Positions 21,913 through 35,845 of a stretch of DNA of 64,000 nt are shown piece after piece. Origin of the DNA: Dermatemys mawii (lineage: Eukaryota > Chordata > Testudines > Dermatemydidae); assembly GCA_007922305.1 (NCBI GenBank), contig ML677328.1, positions 7,896,540 through 7,960,539 on the forward strand, in the 5' to 3' direction. The notes below the pieces were generated by a model. It was not told the DNA's origin. It saw only the letters and a program-made list of their open reading frames with translations, and did not search any database. Position numbers and translations under genes: made by a program. Positions within the stretch are counted from its first letter, which is position 1. Each line of letters begins with the position of its first letter.

Positions 21913-24900
21913 TTACTGTACTGTGGTTGAGGCAAGTTGCTTATTTCTATACAGTCACTAGTGTGACTGAGGGCTTTACATCTGGCCATGATAAGAAAGT
22001 AAATTTCAGACCAGTAGTTTCAAAAAATGGGTGAAATGCACTGAGAAGTTGGAATATACCAGTTCTATTGTCAGACAGCAAAAAAGTACACAGAGGAATA
22101 TCTGCACTGAGATTTGTTTTCTCAGTTCCTCCAACAAAATATCATCCATCTGACTGTAGCAACAGTGATAGTCGCTAAACCTTTCCTTGAAAAAAAGTTC
22201 AAAAATGTCATTGGGAAACATGTAGGGTTCCCATGGTTTCTGAAATGCTGCTGGTTGGATTTTCCCCATGAAGCTTTTTGGCTGTTGCTGTTTATTTTGG
22301 TTTACTTTTTCATCCATTTTAGTACACCCTCACCGACCAGCTAAATTCTACTTCAAGATTGTTTCTCTCCATTACAGTGTTTCTGCAACTTCAAGTTTGG
22401 AAACTTGAAGCATCCCAATAGGACAAAGAAGATGGTGTGTTCCTAAAGATCACCCTGAAAATAATTTCTTCCTGACTGTAGCACACCTGAGGGATAATCT
22501 CTAGTCACTTATAGATCATATAGAGAAGCCACCAGTGTTCAGAAGGCCTTAGAGCACAACTGAAACCTTCAGAAAAATCGGCATTCAGGGAACTGGGAGC
22601 TTCAGGGTAGGAGGCTCCTCACCACAAGGCTGAATCTAAGCTCCTGTAGGGTGTATCTGAAGGGAAGCCCCCACTCCTGCAGAATTTAAGAGCTCTGTAG
22701 AGTGCAGGAACACTGCAGAACTGAGTCCTAAAACTTCTCTTGCACAGAAGACAAGCTTTTCAGTCAGAACAGTCTGAGAGAGACCTAACTATAAGCTTTA
22801 TTTTGTTTGACAATGGGTTAACTCAAGTATGGAAAAAATTAATTAAATTTACAAATTAACTTTAAGAAAAAATGTAGCAGGCACTGGGATCTTGATGTTT
22901 ATTTTTTTTTTCTTGACTACATGCAAGACCATTAAGACCTACTGAAAGTTAAACTTTGATAAACTATGCAAGGTTCCTCCATTTCTCACTGGATATTTTT
23001 AGTCTTGTCTATCTCCTTTCTTCCCACAGCTGTTAAGCTACTAGAATCCTCAAGTGCCCCCTTATGGCAATGACCAACAAAGCGTAATAGCTGCACAAGC
23101 CACTCTGATACTGAACAGAGTGTCAGCAGTTACGATTAGTCTGGCTAGCTCACAGTCCAGTGGCCAGAATTTTGAGCATTGCATCATCTAACTCTGCTCA
23201 GAGCAGATCTAATCATCATGGCACTGAAATGCAAAACACTCATCTACACTAACACTACTGATGTTGGAAATAGCTGTGTCACTGACCTGATGTGAGCAAG
23301 AGAAGGAATATTTTGAAAACACAAGGCCTAGGACTCATACAGACTGAGGCCTGGTGTGTCACTGGTATACACATAGCCTAGAACACTTACTATAGTCTTC
23401 TTGGCAACAAATTACCTTCTAGCTCCTCCTAATGGATTTCTTGAGTGAATTTCCTTAAAGGAGATATGCAAAAGTTAATTAGTTTATTTTTGTGTGGGGT
23501 CCTATTTTTGTATGCTATGTAGAGAAGTCTAATACCATTTTCTTCTTAGAAATGGAGGGCATGGGAAGATACTACTTTTAAAAAAACAAATATTAGGCAT
23601 TCGGGTTCTCTACCATGTTTTTCCTAGATGACAATCCGTCTAACTAGAGAACTAATAGGATAATATCAGAAACAATGAAATGAATCCTGATTCAATAAGC
23701 TAGAAATTAATTTTATTCAAGCTGCTTAAAATTTTTTTGTTTCTGTTAACACACATTTCACTTAAATAGTTGAAAATTAAGTTAAAAATTCAAATATCCA
23801 TCGCCTCTGCAATTAAAGGCCAAGAAAGCTATTGGTCGACATCTCTGGGTCCTCCAAGGAAACCTCCAGGAAGAGGGAAGACTATATGTGGCATTTCTTT
23901 AATTTTTAAGCAGAAAAACAAAACAAAAAAGGCACAACCTTCCAGGTGCTCATCATAAAGAACTAAGACAAACTCCACTGTCCCCCCCCGCCCCATCCAT
24001 TTCACCTTACATTTACCACTTTTCCTTGGTCTTTTCCTCCATCCTTTTACCACTGTTATCACCAGCCTGGAGATTCATATCAGCCTTAATGCCATCATAG
24101 CACTATACAGCCTTAAGGGCACACAAGTACATAGTAACACACTTTCCTCTTCATTCAAATGAATGGCATGGACCAAAACTGATTCGGCAGTTGAGTACAT
24201 ATTTCTACATGCTTCGCTCTAGTGGTTAGTGTCTCAGGATGAGATGTGAAAAACAAGCATTCATTCTGCTTTTATATCTATATTTCAGTAAGGCATTTAG
24301 GGTTGTCAGAAATTAAATTCAAAGAATCTACAGTGAAACACCATATATAAATGCAGAGCTGAACTTGTCAGCCAAGTTGTATTTCAGGCTGTGCATTGGT
24401 CTCTACAGCAACTGACTTAGATTTCACTTATCAAACCTTTGTTAATATTTTCGGTTCAATTTAATCCACATGTACTTACATTTAGCAAAAAAGAATTGCA
24501 AGACAGTGGTAATGAAGCAGCAGGGAATCTCATTTAACTGGTTTTTTTCCCATAGCTGTACTTTCATCTATCAGAAATGTCTTTAAAAATGACAGCTGAT
24601 TTTAAGATCCTATGGGCTGTTCTAAGAGCTGCCTGCTCAGTTCATCCCCAAAATGTCAAACTTTTAGCTAAAGAGGGCTACAGGCAACAAAGGCAATTAC
24701 AAGACAGTTTAATGCTTGGTTTCTTGGGGAAAAACCACAGCCCTTTTGTGGAACAATAGATGCACTCAAATTTGTCAACGCTCCACAAGAAAAGTAAGTG
24801 TGATATATAGCTTCCAAAGTTGCTCTAGGAAAAACTGTTTCCTCCATTTTGACTCCACCTACATGATTTGGTTCTCTCCTTTCTCCTGTCCTCTACCCCC

Positions 24901-25790
24901 ACTTCCTCTCCTCCTTCCTGTTGCTGAAGTGATGAGGATGGAACATAGCCATGTGGGGCAAGGAAGGTATATTACCCAGGGCTTCTCTGTGAGGAGTCCA
25001 TTGAAACACATTCACCTTGAATTCATCCAAGATTTGTTAAACTATCTTTTTCTCTCTCTCCTCCTGGGCTGTTGAGAAGAGCATGGACTGAAGAGAATCA
25101 ATTTATAGGCCCTCTTTCTAGGCAGTCATGAGTGAAAAACTTCATGTTCCCCAAAGACAATGAAAATAGAAGTTTCCTTCTGACACATTACTGGCATGAA
25201 ATCCTCAATGGTGACAAAGTGGGGAGGCCATGGCTTATGTATTGTACATAAGCCACTGCATGACAGATTTTCTCTGAAACCATATCAGACCTGGAAGTTG
25301 ACCCACATGTTGAATTGTGTGTGCTGAAGCTAGAAAGCTTATTTTATCTTGTAAAGGTCACACAAGTTCTCAAATTGGTATGAAAATTTAAAACCTTATA
25401 TTAGCATATTTCATTTTTCACCCTCTAATTTTTATGACTGATTTAGCACTATTTAACAGTTACAAAGAATATTTCAAGACTGAAAATATCCATTAAGGTC
25501 TTGATGAAGAATCAGGGATCAGAAGTCATTATCTGACATTTTTCCTGGGTCTTATCTCAGGCTCTCAGCCTGCATACACAAAGTGCTACATTAGCTTTGA
25601 GTGATCATTGTACTGTACCTAAGCACATACTATAAATTGATGCATTAAAATCCCATATTAGTTCATTTTATTTATATTCTCTCTAATTATCTAAAGAAAT
25701 GGCTAGAAAATATAATTTATTCTCTACAATGATGCCTCTACAGAGATGGGAATAACATATAGCAGTTAAAATTCTGCACTTCTACAGACA
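21913..25790. other. AT-rich gene-free stretch
   Basis: Frames of 103 codons (22,006-22,317, minus) and 119 codons (24,716-25,075, plus) have no recognisable domain. The 22,560-22,730 part is slightly GC-raised, without any clear repeat ends. Confidence 0.5.
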
Positions 25791-25794
25791 GTAT

Positions 25795-25925
25795 CATTAG
25801 AACTATTTTGGATGAGTAAACTGAGGCACAGAGAAGTTGAGAGACTTGTCAAAAGTCCAAGTACACCAAGAGCTGAGCTGGGAATATGTTTCAGGAATCC
25901 TGATCCTGAGTCCCATACTATAACC
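25795..25925 (-). mobile_element. MIR-like SINE relic
   Basis: The plus strand reads 'AAACTGAGGCACAGAGAAGT', then 'AGAGACTTGTCAAAAGTCC', then 'GAGCTGGGAATATG', and ends 'TCCTGATCCTGAGTCCC'. This is the reverse complement of the MIR 3' half, core and inner tRNA-like part in the right order. It is the best-preserved MIR-like copy in the window. Confidence 0.8.
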
Positions 25926-28900
25926 AAGAGTCAACAGTATCTCCTAACTCTGTATTGGGGGCTGGAAAGAGCACAAATGAAAACACCCAGTTTGGAAACT
26001 TGATTTCTTGATCTTGGGAGGATAACCCGAAGTTGTTTCCAGCTACTAATTTACATTCAAAATGTGATGTTCGCCTATGTTGTTCGCCATTAGTTGTGAA
26101 ACTGATTATTTTGCAAGTTACATCAAGTTAAATTTAAGTCATCAGCAATGGCAGGTGTCTCTTAGTTTTTGACAGTATTCCTTTTAAGTGCTCGAAATAC
26201 AACGAAGGAATTTTTAAAAAATGCTCAAGATCAGTCTTCAGAGTGCTCCAAGTAACATTGGGATAAAGTTTCCTGGTAAAGAACACTGTGGAAGATATAG
26301 CATAACTCTACAGCATTCTTGTCAGCAGCTAGAAATACAGAATTGCATTGATGCAAAGTAAAATGGGCAAGTGTCCTGTAACTTTAGGCTAGATAACTAC
26401 TATTAAAAAGGAAGCTTCAGATGCAGATTCTTTCACATGTCTTGGGGAGAAGAAAAATTCAAGTAAGTAGAGTCTGGCAATATGCTCTGATAGCAGAAGA
26501 ATCTGATTATATTGGGTAAGTGGGAATAGTTGTCCCTTCCAGAGAAGGAAAGGCAGCTCAAGGTGCATGGGTTACCAGAGGGTGGCAACTTGAAGAAACA
26601 TGGTAAGATAACCAAGCATTTATGATTACAAGCATTTGTGGTTACAAACAAAGAATTAGTGAGTGCCTGTAGCTCAGCCTAAGTATAGTTTTATTTTAGT
26701 GTTGGTTCTTTTAATTTTGTATTGCTGTTGACATTTTCTTCTAGCTAGTTTCAAGGTACTAATGCATTTTTTTTTTAATCCTTGCATGGTAGCTCAGTAA
26801 TAGGGTCAGATTCTGTAAATAAGCTGTTCATCTTTTTATCTATTTATTCCTCCTTTATTCAGATTGCATTGTTTTACATTGCTATAGTAATATAAAAGAG
26901 AGTAATTAATTTAAAAGTACAAAGTACAAAGCATGCTATTTCATATTCAAAAAGGGATATGGAGAGATTACTTTTAAGCCCTGAATAAAATAGAGCACTT
27001 TAAATAAAGGTCAATGAAAACAAATCATTTTACTCTCTAATTACAAAAAAAAAATCCACTCAATTTTATTCCAAGGCTGGAACTAGATACAAATCAAGGT
27101 TGTAGATACAAATCTAGATACAAATCAAGCCAAGCTCCCTGAGTCTCCCCTCAGAAGCCAGGTTTTCCATTTCATATCAGGAGTCCAAATCTTTGATTTA
27201 GTGACTACTGTGACACTGAGTAAATTAAAAATATAAGATTCAGTTGAAGGATCCCATTCAGAAACAAATGTTCCACGAAATATAAAAAAAAATATGCAAG
27301 TTTTGTGATGCAGTATATCCTCCTTGGGAAGGTGTATGAATATTGCCACAGTGATTGATGCTGAGAGTCATGCAGTTGTCATTGCAAGATGAAACTTATT
27401 CGGGACATGCTGCTTCAAAATCTGTTTTAACTGAACTTAAATATAGAGCACAGTTGTCAGATAGCAATGATGCATTTGAAAAATGTAATGTGTGGCTTGG
27501 AGGATGCTTTAACAATTAGGTGGGTCAAAGACAGACTTGTCAACCATCTTGGCTACAGGAGTGAGCCATAACAATATAATCTACATAGGACCAAAATAAG
27601 TAGTGCTGACCACCCCAAGATTTTATATGGATAACTAGCTAACATCAGTGCCTGTGCAGAGACCAGTTAGTTTCAATGAGACTTCACACAGGCACCAGGA
27701 TCTGCCCATAAAGCAGCAACTTGCAAGATTGGGGCCTTGATTTGAAACCAGTATTGTACTGCCAAAATTTCACCCTCCAATAGTGACTTAATTGTTGCTT
27801 TAACAAATTAAAATATGACACAAGGATGTGTCACACATCACCCACAAGTATTAGTTCAGTCAAACAACTAAGTTGGAAGCTTTTTCTATTCACACACTTG
27901 ACTCTTACCTGCACCCAAGCTGTCATCTCCTCAAGGCAAAGCGCCTGTCTCTGTTTCCTTCTGAATCAACTCCTTGAAATTGAGTGTGTCCCACAGGTGA
28001 CCAAACAAACCCTTATGACCCCCATTTTGACCATCCAAAGATGCTGTCCAGCCTTAGTCACTTGCCTGTCCCATTTCACTCAGAAAAAAGTTCTTGTTTC
28101 TCTCATGACAATGTTTGGGAAACTATTGCTGTCAAAAATCACAAAGCCACTATCCTATCCCCTTTATCTTTTTAAGGCCTAACTTTGCCTTATTGCTTAC
28201 AAATACTGCCATCAGTTAGCATGTTGACCACCTGTGATTCCTGATTTTTAACACCCAGGCTGCCAACACTACTAACTTGTACCCTCACAGCTGTCCGTTA
28301 GCTTGTCCTTCATCACTTCTTCTTCACATTTATATCTTTTTGTGTTGTTTCTAATTTATAGACAGCGAAATACTTGGGCCGTCTGTGTTGACTGCTGTAC
28401 AAAGGAGCCATAATCTGTGCACGGGGCCCTCAGGCAATACTACATCAATAGTAATCATCACTCAGTGACAAATAAGGTAATATAATGTTAATCACTTATC
28501 TACACAATAGGAATGTAAATATTATACAAGAAAACTGATTTTAGTGAAATCTCTCCTCTGCAAACTCGACACACTCTTAATAGCTATAATCCAAGAAAGC
28601 ATATCCTCTTTCTCTCACCATCACTTACGATTGTTCTTTGCTGCACCAGAACTGGCATACTAGCATTTTCAGTCAGACCTTCCTGTCAGAACCACTCCAG
28701 TATATTTCTGTAACAATGGGATGACAGGAGCTAAGTGTCACACTAACTCTGAGCAACTGGCACAACTCCAGCCCATTCCAGAGCAAGCACCACAAAACCC
28801 TCAGCTGCAGTTTCAATCAACATTCCTCTCACTGAGTGACTTCCCTTCTAGAATGATCCATTCACAAGTACAGAGATATGCCCTGAGGAGTTGCCATGGT

Positions 28901-30108
28901 GACAGATCACCTCTAGAATATTTCAATAGTCCAGTCAGAAAATCTTGTTTCTCAATTCACTTGTGGAAGAAGTGCAGTAGTTCCCAGGTCCTTGAGTCAC
29001 ATCCTTTTAGTAATTTATGTCTCCTTTGTGTAGAAGTATTTGTACAATGCCACTCCAAAAATATTTATAATATTTCAACAATCTTTAATATGCATCGCAC
29101 TACTCCATCAGTTCTTGTCACTGGTCAAAGAAAGCCTGATATAAAATACCAGATAAATGTCTAAACAATCATTTATCCCCATCTTATAGTCACATAGTGG
29201 AAATAAGATAAATTATAACTGCCAAGATCATCATATTTAGGAGTACAGTAAATAAGGATAAAAGTTACTATAGGTGCCAAGCCTCCAGAAAATCTTATTT
29301 CCCTGCTCCTCTCAGTCCAGAATACCTCTGATTCTTCTAGATGAAACCTAGTTCAAGTAAATTACTCGACATAGCAGCTGTGACACTGTGACCGCCCTTT
29401 AATCTTTGCAATAAGAAGGTAATTTAGAAAAAAATATAAAATGTCACATCTCAGAAACCTCCAGCATTACAGTGGCTACACTAGCCACAGAGAGTCAGAT
29501 GGTTTTAAGTGGCAACTACCTGTGAATGACAATGTACAAGTGATTGATACCAACATTGGGACTGCTGGGAGTGACTACCAACTTCTGCAATCACAGCTGC
29601 CTCTACCACTACCTTACTTCCACACACCCTTATCACCTTTACCTGCTGCACAGTGTCTAAAACCTAGACAGATCTTTCCCAGAGATATCTTCCTCTCTTT
29701 TAGTAGGTCCTTTTTCCAGAAGTAGCCTCATTAACTTAAATGGAAAACAAATCAAATTTTAAATGCACAGACTTTAGTACTGTGTGAAACAGATTTCATT
29801 AAGCCTTTTATGCTGAAAATGCTTTTTCATCATGTTCCTGTAGGAACACAAATTGTATGAACTAAAAAAACACCCGAGATGTTAAGGCTGCCCAATTCAT
29901 GACTGTAAACTGCTGAGACAGCCTTGGACGTTACTACAGAAATGCAGAACAATTTTATGATAAAAAAGAAAAATATAAAAATGGAAGAGACCTGTTCTGC
30001 AAACAGAGACATTCATATGTGCCCTTTCTTCATTGTACGTGGAAGGCACACAGATACTACAGTGATGGATGGCAGTATGAAACCTTAAGATAAAAATGTC
30101 ATTGAGTG
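25926..30108. other. Gene-free stretch with one L2-like fragment
   Basis: Frames of 118 codons (27,826-28,182) and 147 codons (28,721-29,164), both plus, are the longest here. Neither has a recognisable domain, a signal peptide or clear exon borders. A small set of repeated 'TAGATACAAATC' units sits at 27,084-27,130. Confidence 0.5.
28325..28450 (+). mobile_element. Old LINE (L2-like) 3' end fragment
   Basis: The order 'TTGGGCCGTCTGTGTTGACT', 'GCTGTACAAAGGAGCC', 'GGGGCCCTCAGGCAATACTA' and 'CAATAGTAATCATCA' follows a recalled LINE 3' end phrase ('GGGCAGGGACCGTCT', 'GTACAGCGCCTAGCACA', 'GGGGCTCCTAGG..CTAC', 'AATAATAAT'). It is diverged; the family assignment is tentative. Confidence 0.45.
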
Positions 30109-30345
30109 TAAGGCCTTGTGTACACTAGGGATGATTTCAGATGTTCCCTTCCATTGCTGCATCATTAACACTCTTTTGTAGAAAAGGCTCTTGCAGCAAC
30201 ACAAGTTTTTATACACTTCATTTAGACCTGCTCAGAGCTCAAAATGGCATTAGACCTTCAGTGTGGACTCCCAATGTTACTCTTACCAATGAAGCCTCAC
30301 CAACACAAGCAATGGGATTTTTTTTTAAGATGACTCTAGCATAGG
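30109..30345. mobile_element. Non-autonomous DNA element with 'AAGGCCTTGTSTACACT' terminus
   Basis: The left end, TAAGGCCTTGTGTACACTAG at 30109-30128, is a recalled terminal repeat of short turtle DNA elements. Its inverse appears as the right end of the fragment at 58,572-58,586. Inside, 'CAGTGTGGACTCCCAATGTT' is a second recalled block. The right terminus is not clear and no target duplication could be fixed, so the right edge is approximate. Confidence 0.5.
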
Positions 30346-33300
30346 CAGAACTAAGATGGCCTTAGTATCTGCTTCCATCTGAACATATGCCCAATGAACA
30401 GGTTGAGAAACATCTGCCTAAGCTGGGACTGCTTCAATCGAGAAGCGAGTTTGCTGCTATGAGAGTCCTCTGCTCCAGAATACATTTATGCTCTGGATAA
30501 ATTTTCTCTCAAACCTTTGGGGAGAGTACAGGGTAAGAGGTGGACAGGTTTATTCGTGAATATGATATAATTAAGTGATAGGTTGCATTATGGTTGTACG
30601 GAAAGGTGTCACTGGATTTAAGTGGCTCAATAGAACTTGATTATAGGTAGTCAACTACCGGAAGGGGCATGCACATCTTGTGATGGACACTTCTTGTATT
30701 TATGTTTTAGCAATCACAGTTGTTTAATTATGTACATCTATGCCAAATTGAAGGCATTTTTGTTATAGTTCTATTGGGGAAAAAAGCGTGGTTAGAAACA
30801 AACTCAAAAGAAAGCTCATTTTTCATAATTTTCTCTACCTCCATAAGGGCTGGAGGCAATTTTGCTCAGACTTTTACAAAAATAATAATAAAAATCTTCA
30901 GACAGATAAATCCTGAGTAAATTTTACTTCAAATGATGAATGTTCTGAAATACTATATACATATGAAAAGTGTGGGTTACAATGTGAATTTTTTTGCAGT
31001 TTTACAGTGGTTGCTATAGGCAACTGCTATATTGTTCTCTGCTTTGTATTAATCTTGTCTATTTTAGCTTTAGATCTCTCTCTCAACTTTTGCATTAGAA
31101 TCTTTACTTGCCTTAAATAATGAAAATTAAAAAAACAAGCAAACAAAAAACATTGCCCTTAAAACTACTTAATATTAAAACTTCCTCTAACCTTGGCACA
31201 AATTCTGCCCCTCCACCCTTTTTCTGGTTATTTCAACAGTATACTAAAGTCCAAACAAAACAGTTTTCAAGGGTGTTTCAGTACCAACCATTTCTGATCA
31301 GACATCTTCTAGCTGAATAACCTCTACGCTATACCCTCTTCAGCATTTCTCTCCCCGTCTCAAATTTAACATGCTTATTACTATCCATTAAGTTTTGAAC
31401 ATTTTCAGCCCCAATTATCATAAATACTATCTTCCTCTCTGATATACCATGCCATCCTCTTGCTTCAGAAAAAAAATTCTGAATTGTTCCAAAGTTGGAA
31501 GTACAAGGGTCATAGTATTCTCAGGGATAGGTCCCACCACAAATCAGTTTGAGCCAGGACACTTCTTGCAATGTGCATGTCTTTAGGACATTTCCTTAAC
31601 TGCATATATTATTTATTTGAATAACCTTAGCTTCTGGTCTTCTAGCTGGTAGCCCACTGGCCTGATAGCCAAAGGGAATGGGAGGAAGAGATGGAGTATC
31701 ATACATGCTCACTAGTCATGAAGTGAATGGGTAGGAAAACGTGTCATTTATTTTATAAAAATTGAAGAGGCATCAGAGTCATCCAGCTCACTCCTAAATA
31801 AAATTCTTCTCTCCACTTTACTAATAAGCATTTGTCATATGCAGTGGTCAGCATGGAAAGTAAAATAAAACCAGTGGTGTTTATCTACACACGCTTTATG
31901 CACCACACCTATCCCACGAGGGCTTTCCCTCTGTCAATCCACCATCCCTTCTTCCAAGGGAGTTTCCCTCCTTTTCTCCTTCTCCAACAGCTCCATCTCT
32001 GTGCATGCAAACTCTTTCCCTCCAGCCCCCTCATCCCTAAGCTTTCATTTGATCAGTTTAGCACATGCTAAAGTGCAATCGCTTTGTCTAGAAAAGGCTT
32101 TGGTGTCTTCTATCCCTGCCATAGTTGCTCAGATCTTGGTATTACATACTTCCCCTTTCACAGAGGCTCATTTAGAGACAGAGTAATCCGAAAATAATGG
32201 GATGGAAAATAAAATCAAAAGAAAAAAAAACATTTTCTTCTGTGAAGAAAAAAAACATTGGGCTTGAGTCATCTTTTCCTTTGTTATTATTTATAACTAT
32301 AGTAAAGGCCTAAAACATTTTTGACAAAAAGGTTGTTATCTTCTTCATAGTTGTTTGCCTTTACATTATAAATCTGGGTCATGTCTATCCTAGAAAACTA
32401 TGGCTACTCAAAACTACTCAGAGCATTAATTCACACAAGGTAAGAGATTTAAAGAAGATGATGATATTTAGAAGTAGACTGAAAATATTGTTAAAAATCT
32501 GTTTATCTCCAGTGCCTTTTTCCCCAGTTGTTCATTAGGAAGTCCATATGTCAAATTCAACACCCTGGTCCTTGAATTAAAAATTGCAGTATCTCACAAT
32601 GCTCATCTCTTGAGCTCCTAAAAAATCTCCCAGGGGAAAAACATCCCAACATCCTTGACAATTCTGATATTTCTAAATTAAGAAAAAAGCAAGGGGGAAA
32701 CCCAGTTATTTCAAAAACAAAATAAAATAAAAACAAACAAACAAAAAACAGTGTTTTTCCAGTCATCTTTAAGTAAAGAAAAGCTTACACTAGAGAAATG
32801 AGGAAAAAGTTTCTAATTGTGAGAACAATTAGACTGTGAATAGTTTTTCAACCAAGGAAGAGATGTAAATCCAGTTATTAAATTGGACTGGACAGATTCT
32901 GGAGGATGTACTTTAGATAACAATTCTGTATTTCAAGGGACATAGATGGACTACATGACTGAATACGTTTTTTCCATTTCTAGTTTGTATTATGAAACAA
33001 CAATGTATACCCACATTAGCTTAATGTGTCAGCTAAAATAATCATGTATGAAAGTTACTAATTTCAACATTAAAAATGGATGTCTAAACTCAGATTTTTA
33101 AATGCTCACTTTGGTTCCTAGGTAGGTAACCTGAATTTTAAAAGTGGTCAGCAGCCACGTCTATAGGAGTCTATTTATTGGTTTCAAAGGGAGTTAAATT
33201 ATGTTCTTGGAGTTGTCACTATTACATTTTTTTTCCTTCCTCCTCAGTCTGCCTTTGATTTTAGATTTATGAACAGTGTAGGTTGCAGTTTTTGGTTTGC

Positions 33301-35095
33301 AACAAGATATTTCCCTTTAAGGTCGCATACGCCACAAACACGTCTACTTCTTCAGCATCAGTTAACAGGTCATGTAGGGACAACCTGCTCATTAGAAGAG
33401 AGGGCTGATATTGACAAACAAATGTAATATCACTTAGTAATGATGAGGAAGGAACTACAGAAAACACCTTTGTGTTTTAACTATTACACCATGCAGGATT
33501 ATTAAGAACCATTTTTGTGGAACCGCATAGAGAAATTATGGCTGGATTAGTACACAGCTCCCATTCTCCCAAACATGCACACCAACATCTGACATGACCT
33601 CCCCTGCCATTTCCCCATTCACCCTCAATCCTACAGAAAGATCTAAGCACTACCCTCCTTTTTTCCTAGAGCCTCTCTAGTGTCACCCACCCATTGCATC
33701 CTACTCAGCCATTGGGTGATTTCTAAATGGACATGAGCTCCCAGATAACATATCTATCCCATATTGGCTTTGGCTTGGCTCTCAGATCCAGAACCAGCTG
33801 TGAGAAGTTAAGATCCCCTACAGAATACATTCTGGACCTGAGGAGCATGTCAGGCAGAGAGGTGGAAAGGGAAAAAATTGCTCCAGGCAAGGAACTAATC
33901 CAGCTAGAAGCTGTTGAAAATTTTGATTTGAATACAACGTGTTCCCAGTGGGAAAGAAAAAAACCTGAAACAACAACATGTTCCCAGGTCTAGCTACTTA
34001 GAAATTGTTCATTTGTCTAGAAGGAACTAAGGAAGGTTAGTAAGGCGTTACAAAAAAGCACCACTACCTATTTGAAAGAGCATTTAAGATTTTTAATAAT
34101 AAAAAACTTTACATTCTAGTTGGTTTTTCAATGTTTATGCAATTTGTTTACTTTGTTTGCATTTCTCAAAGCTTGAGCCATGCAAACAAAATAATCAGCT
34201 TCATGCACTAGCACACAGCAGCAATATTTGGATTACCAACACTACAGGGGAATGTTTAAAAAACAGAACTGTTCTGTTTGTTTTCTTTAAAAAAAGATTC
34301 ATTCAAATGTTTATTGATTTAAGGCACAAACTACATTTTAGGACAAGTTTGACTTGACAGTGTCTCTTTAATGGTATTTTCCTACTAATATATTTTATCT
34401 GAATTTGCTTGAGCATTGAATTTAGCTTTTAACTTTCTTTTTTGTGATCACCTCCCCATTTTGCTCCCCCTCACACACACACTTTTTCCATTCTGTGGTA
34501 TGGACACTGAGCAAAGGATTGTTATAGACTAGTAGCATGTTGTCAGCAGGCTGGGGTGATAACATATCACCAAGATATTGAACACACTAATAAGATTAAA
34601 AATGGAAACAATGAGGTTTCTTTGTTAGCTTTTTGTTGTTGAATATGCTAGTGGTCAGGGATGCTGAGCTGTATAAAGTGGCTGAGATAATTTGTTGTCA
34701 TGAAAGAAACAAAGCCAACCATGCACACAACATGGTTGGATGATACAGGTTTTGAATAGCAGAGACCATATTCATCCCATTCTAGTTACACACAGTATTA
34801 TCTTTAACTTTAATGGGACCAGGGATGTGCCCTCAGTTCCCAGAGAGTGAGCTACATTCTTATCCAATTTACAACCTGATTTAAATCAATGGGCATAAAT
34901 CAGGAAAGAATCTGGTTTGAGCACTTAGCATAAACAATACAGTAGGAGTTATATTCTGTTTTTGGAGATATGCACACAACTCCTGCTGATCATTCTTACA
35001 CATCTGAAGGCAAAATGTGATAAAAATGCCTCTTCTTTGGATTAGGAAAACATTTGACTGAAGTTATTGTTCTGTCCAGGACGCAATAGCAGTAA
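30346..35095. other. AT-rich gene-free stretch
   Basis: Nothing coding is recognised. Around 34,790-34,925 'ACTTTAATGGGACCAGGGAT' and 'TTAAATCAATGGGCATAAAT' belong to the dispersed amniote motif class. A-rich runs occur near 31,120 and 32,710. Confidence 0.5.
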
Positions 35096-35560
35096 AACAG
35101 TGTCTAATTATTCCTTTCCCACTTTATGTGTTGCAGTGCGGTGCCAATTAAGTCTGTGACAATACTCCTGTTTCTTTTGCATTTTTCTAGGAACATCCAT
35201 TGTTTTTGCAGAATCACAGCAATTTTGCGTGTATGAAATTAATGTCTATGCCCTATTTGCAGAAAGTATTGAGATCCAATTACATAATCTCTTTGTAGAC
35301 CCATTCATTTGAAAAGAAACACCCACTAACTACGCTAATGCTGACTTCTGGCCTTTGTTATCTGTCCCTCATTAATAGGACCTCCTGCCAGCCGCTGCAG
35401 AGTGTCTACAAACCAGATTTATATTAGTGCAGTTCTGGATCCAGAGTGGTAATCATTTCTATCTGCCTGCTATTAGTATTAGTGGGCTATATGCAAATCT
35501 GAAGAGATGCTCCTTTGAGAGCTACTCAGAGTTGTGAATGAATAACTATTGTCTCGTTCA
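35096..35560. promoter_or_regulatory. Candidate repeat-free regulatory block
   Basis: The block has no repeat signature and holds several homeodomain-type cores (TAATTA at 35105-35110, CAATTAA near 35145, ATTAAT at 35371-35376) and a perfect POU octamer ATGCAAAT at 35491-35498. Such composition is seen in conserved non-coding enhancers, but these short words are also frequent by chance in AT-rich DNA. No conservation data are available here, so this is a weak suggestion. Confidence 0.2.
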
Positions 35561-35845
35561 CAGTTCAGTGCCATGTCATAGTATGGCTCTGGGGATGATC
35601 AAGACAACTAGTTAAGGCTCCAGGCAACTGCAGGTGGGCCACTAAGTGATGATACACAACCTCCATAAAGCAAAATAGTTCCATATTTCTGTTCATGAAG
35701 TTAAGCAATACGACTCTGCCAGAAATGTAACAGATAAGTAGCAGGCCAGGTCTAACTATTTAAATTGTAACTCTTCTTTATTTGAATTTTTTCAGAACCC
35801 AGAACATAGCAAATCAGAGTAAATATGTAATAAGGCTGTGTTCCA

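Noticed and set aside
28721..29164. 147-codon plus-strand frame
   Set aside because: No domain, signal peptide, splice sites or coding-like periodicity that I can see; a chance frame of this size is plausible in 64 kb.
35491..35498. Octamer ATGCAAAT as a specific regulatory site
   Set aside because: The same word occurs elsewhere in the window (for example 60961-60968), about as expected by chance in AT-rich DNA; alone it supports nothing.
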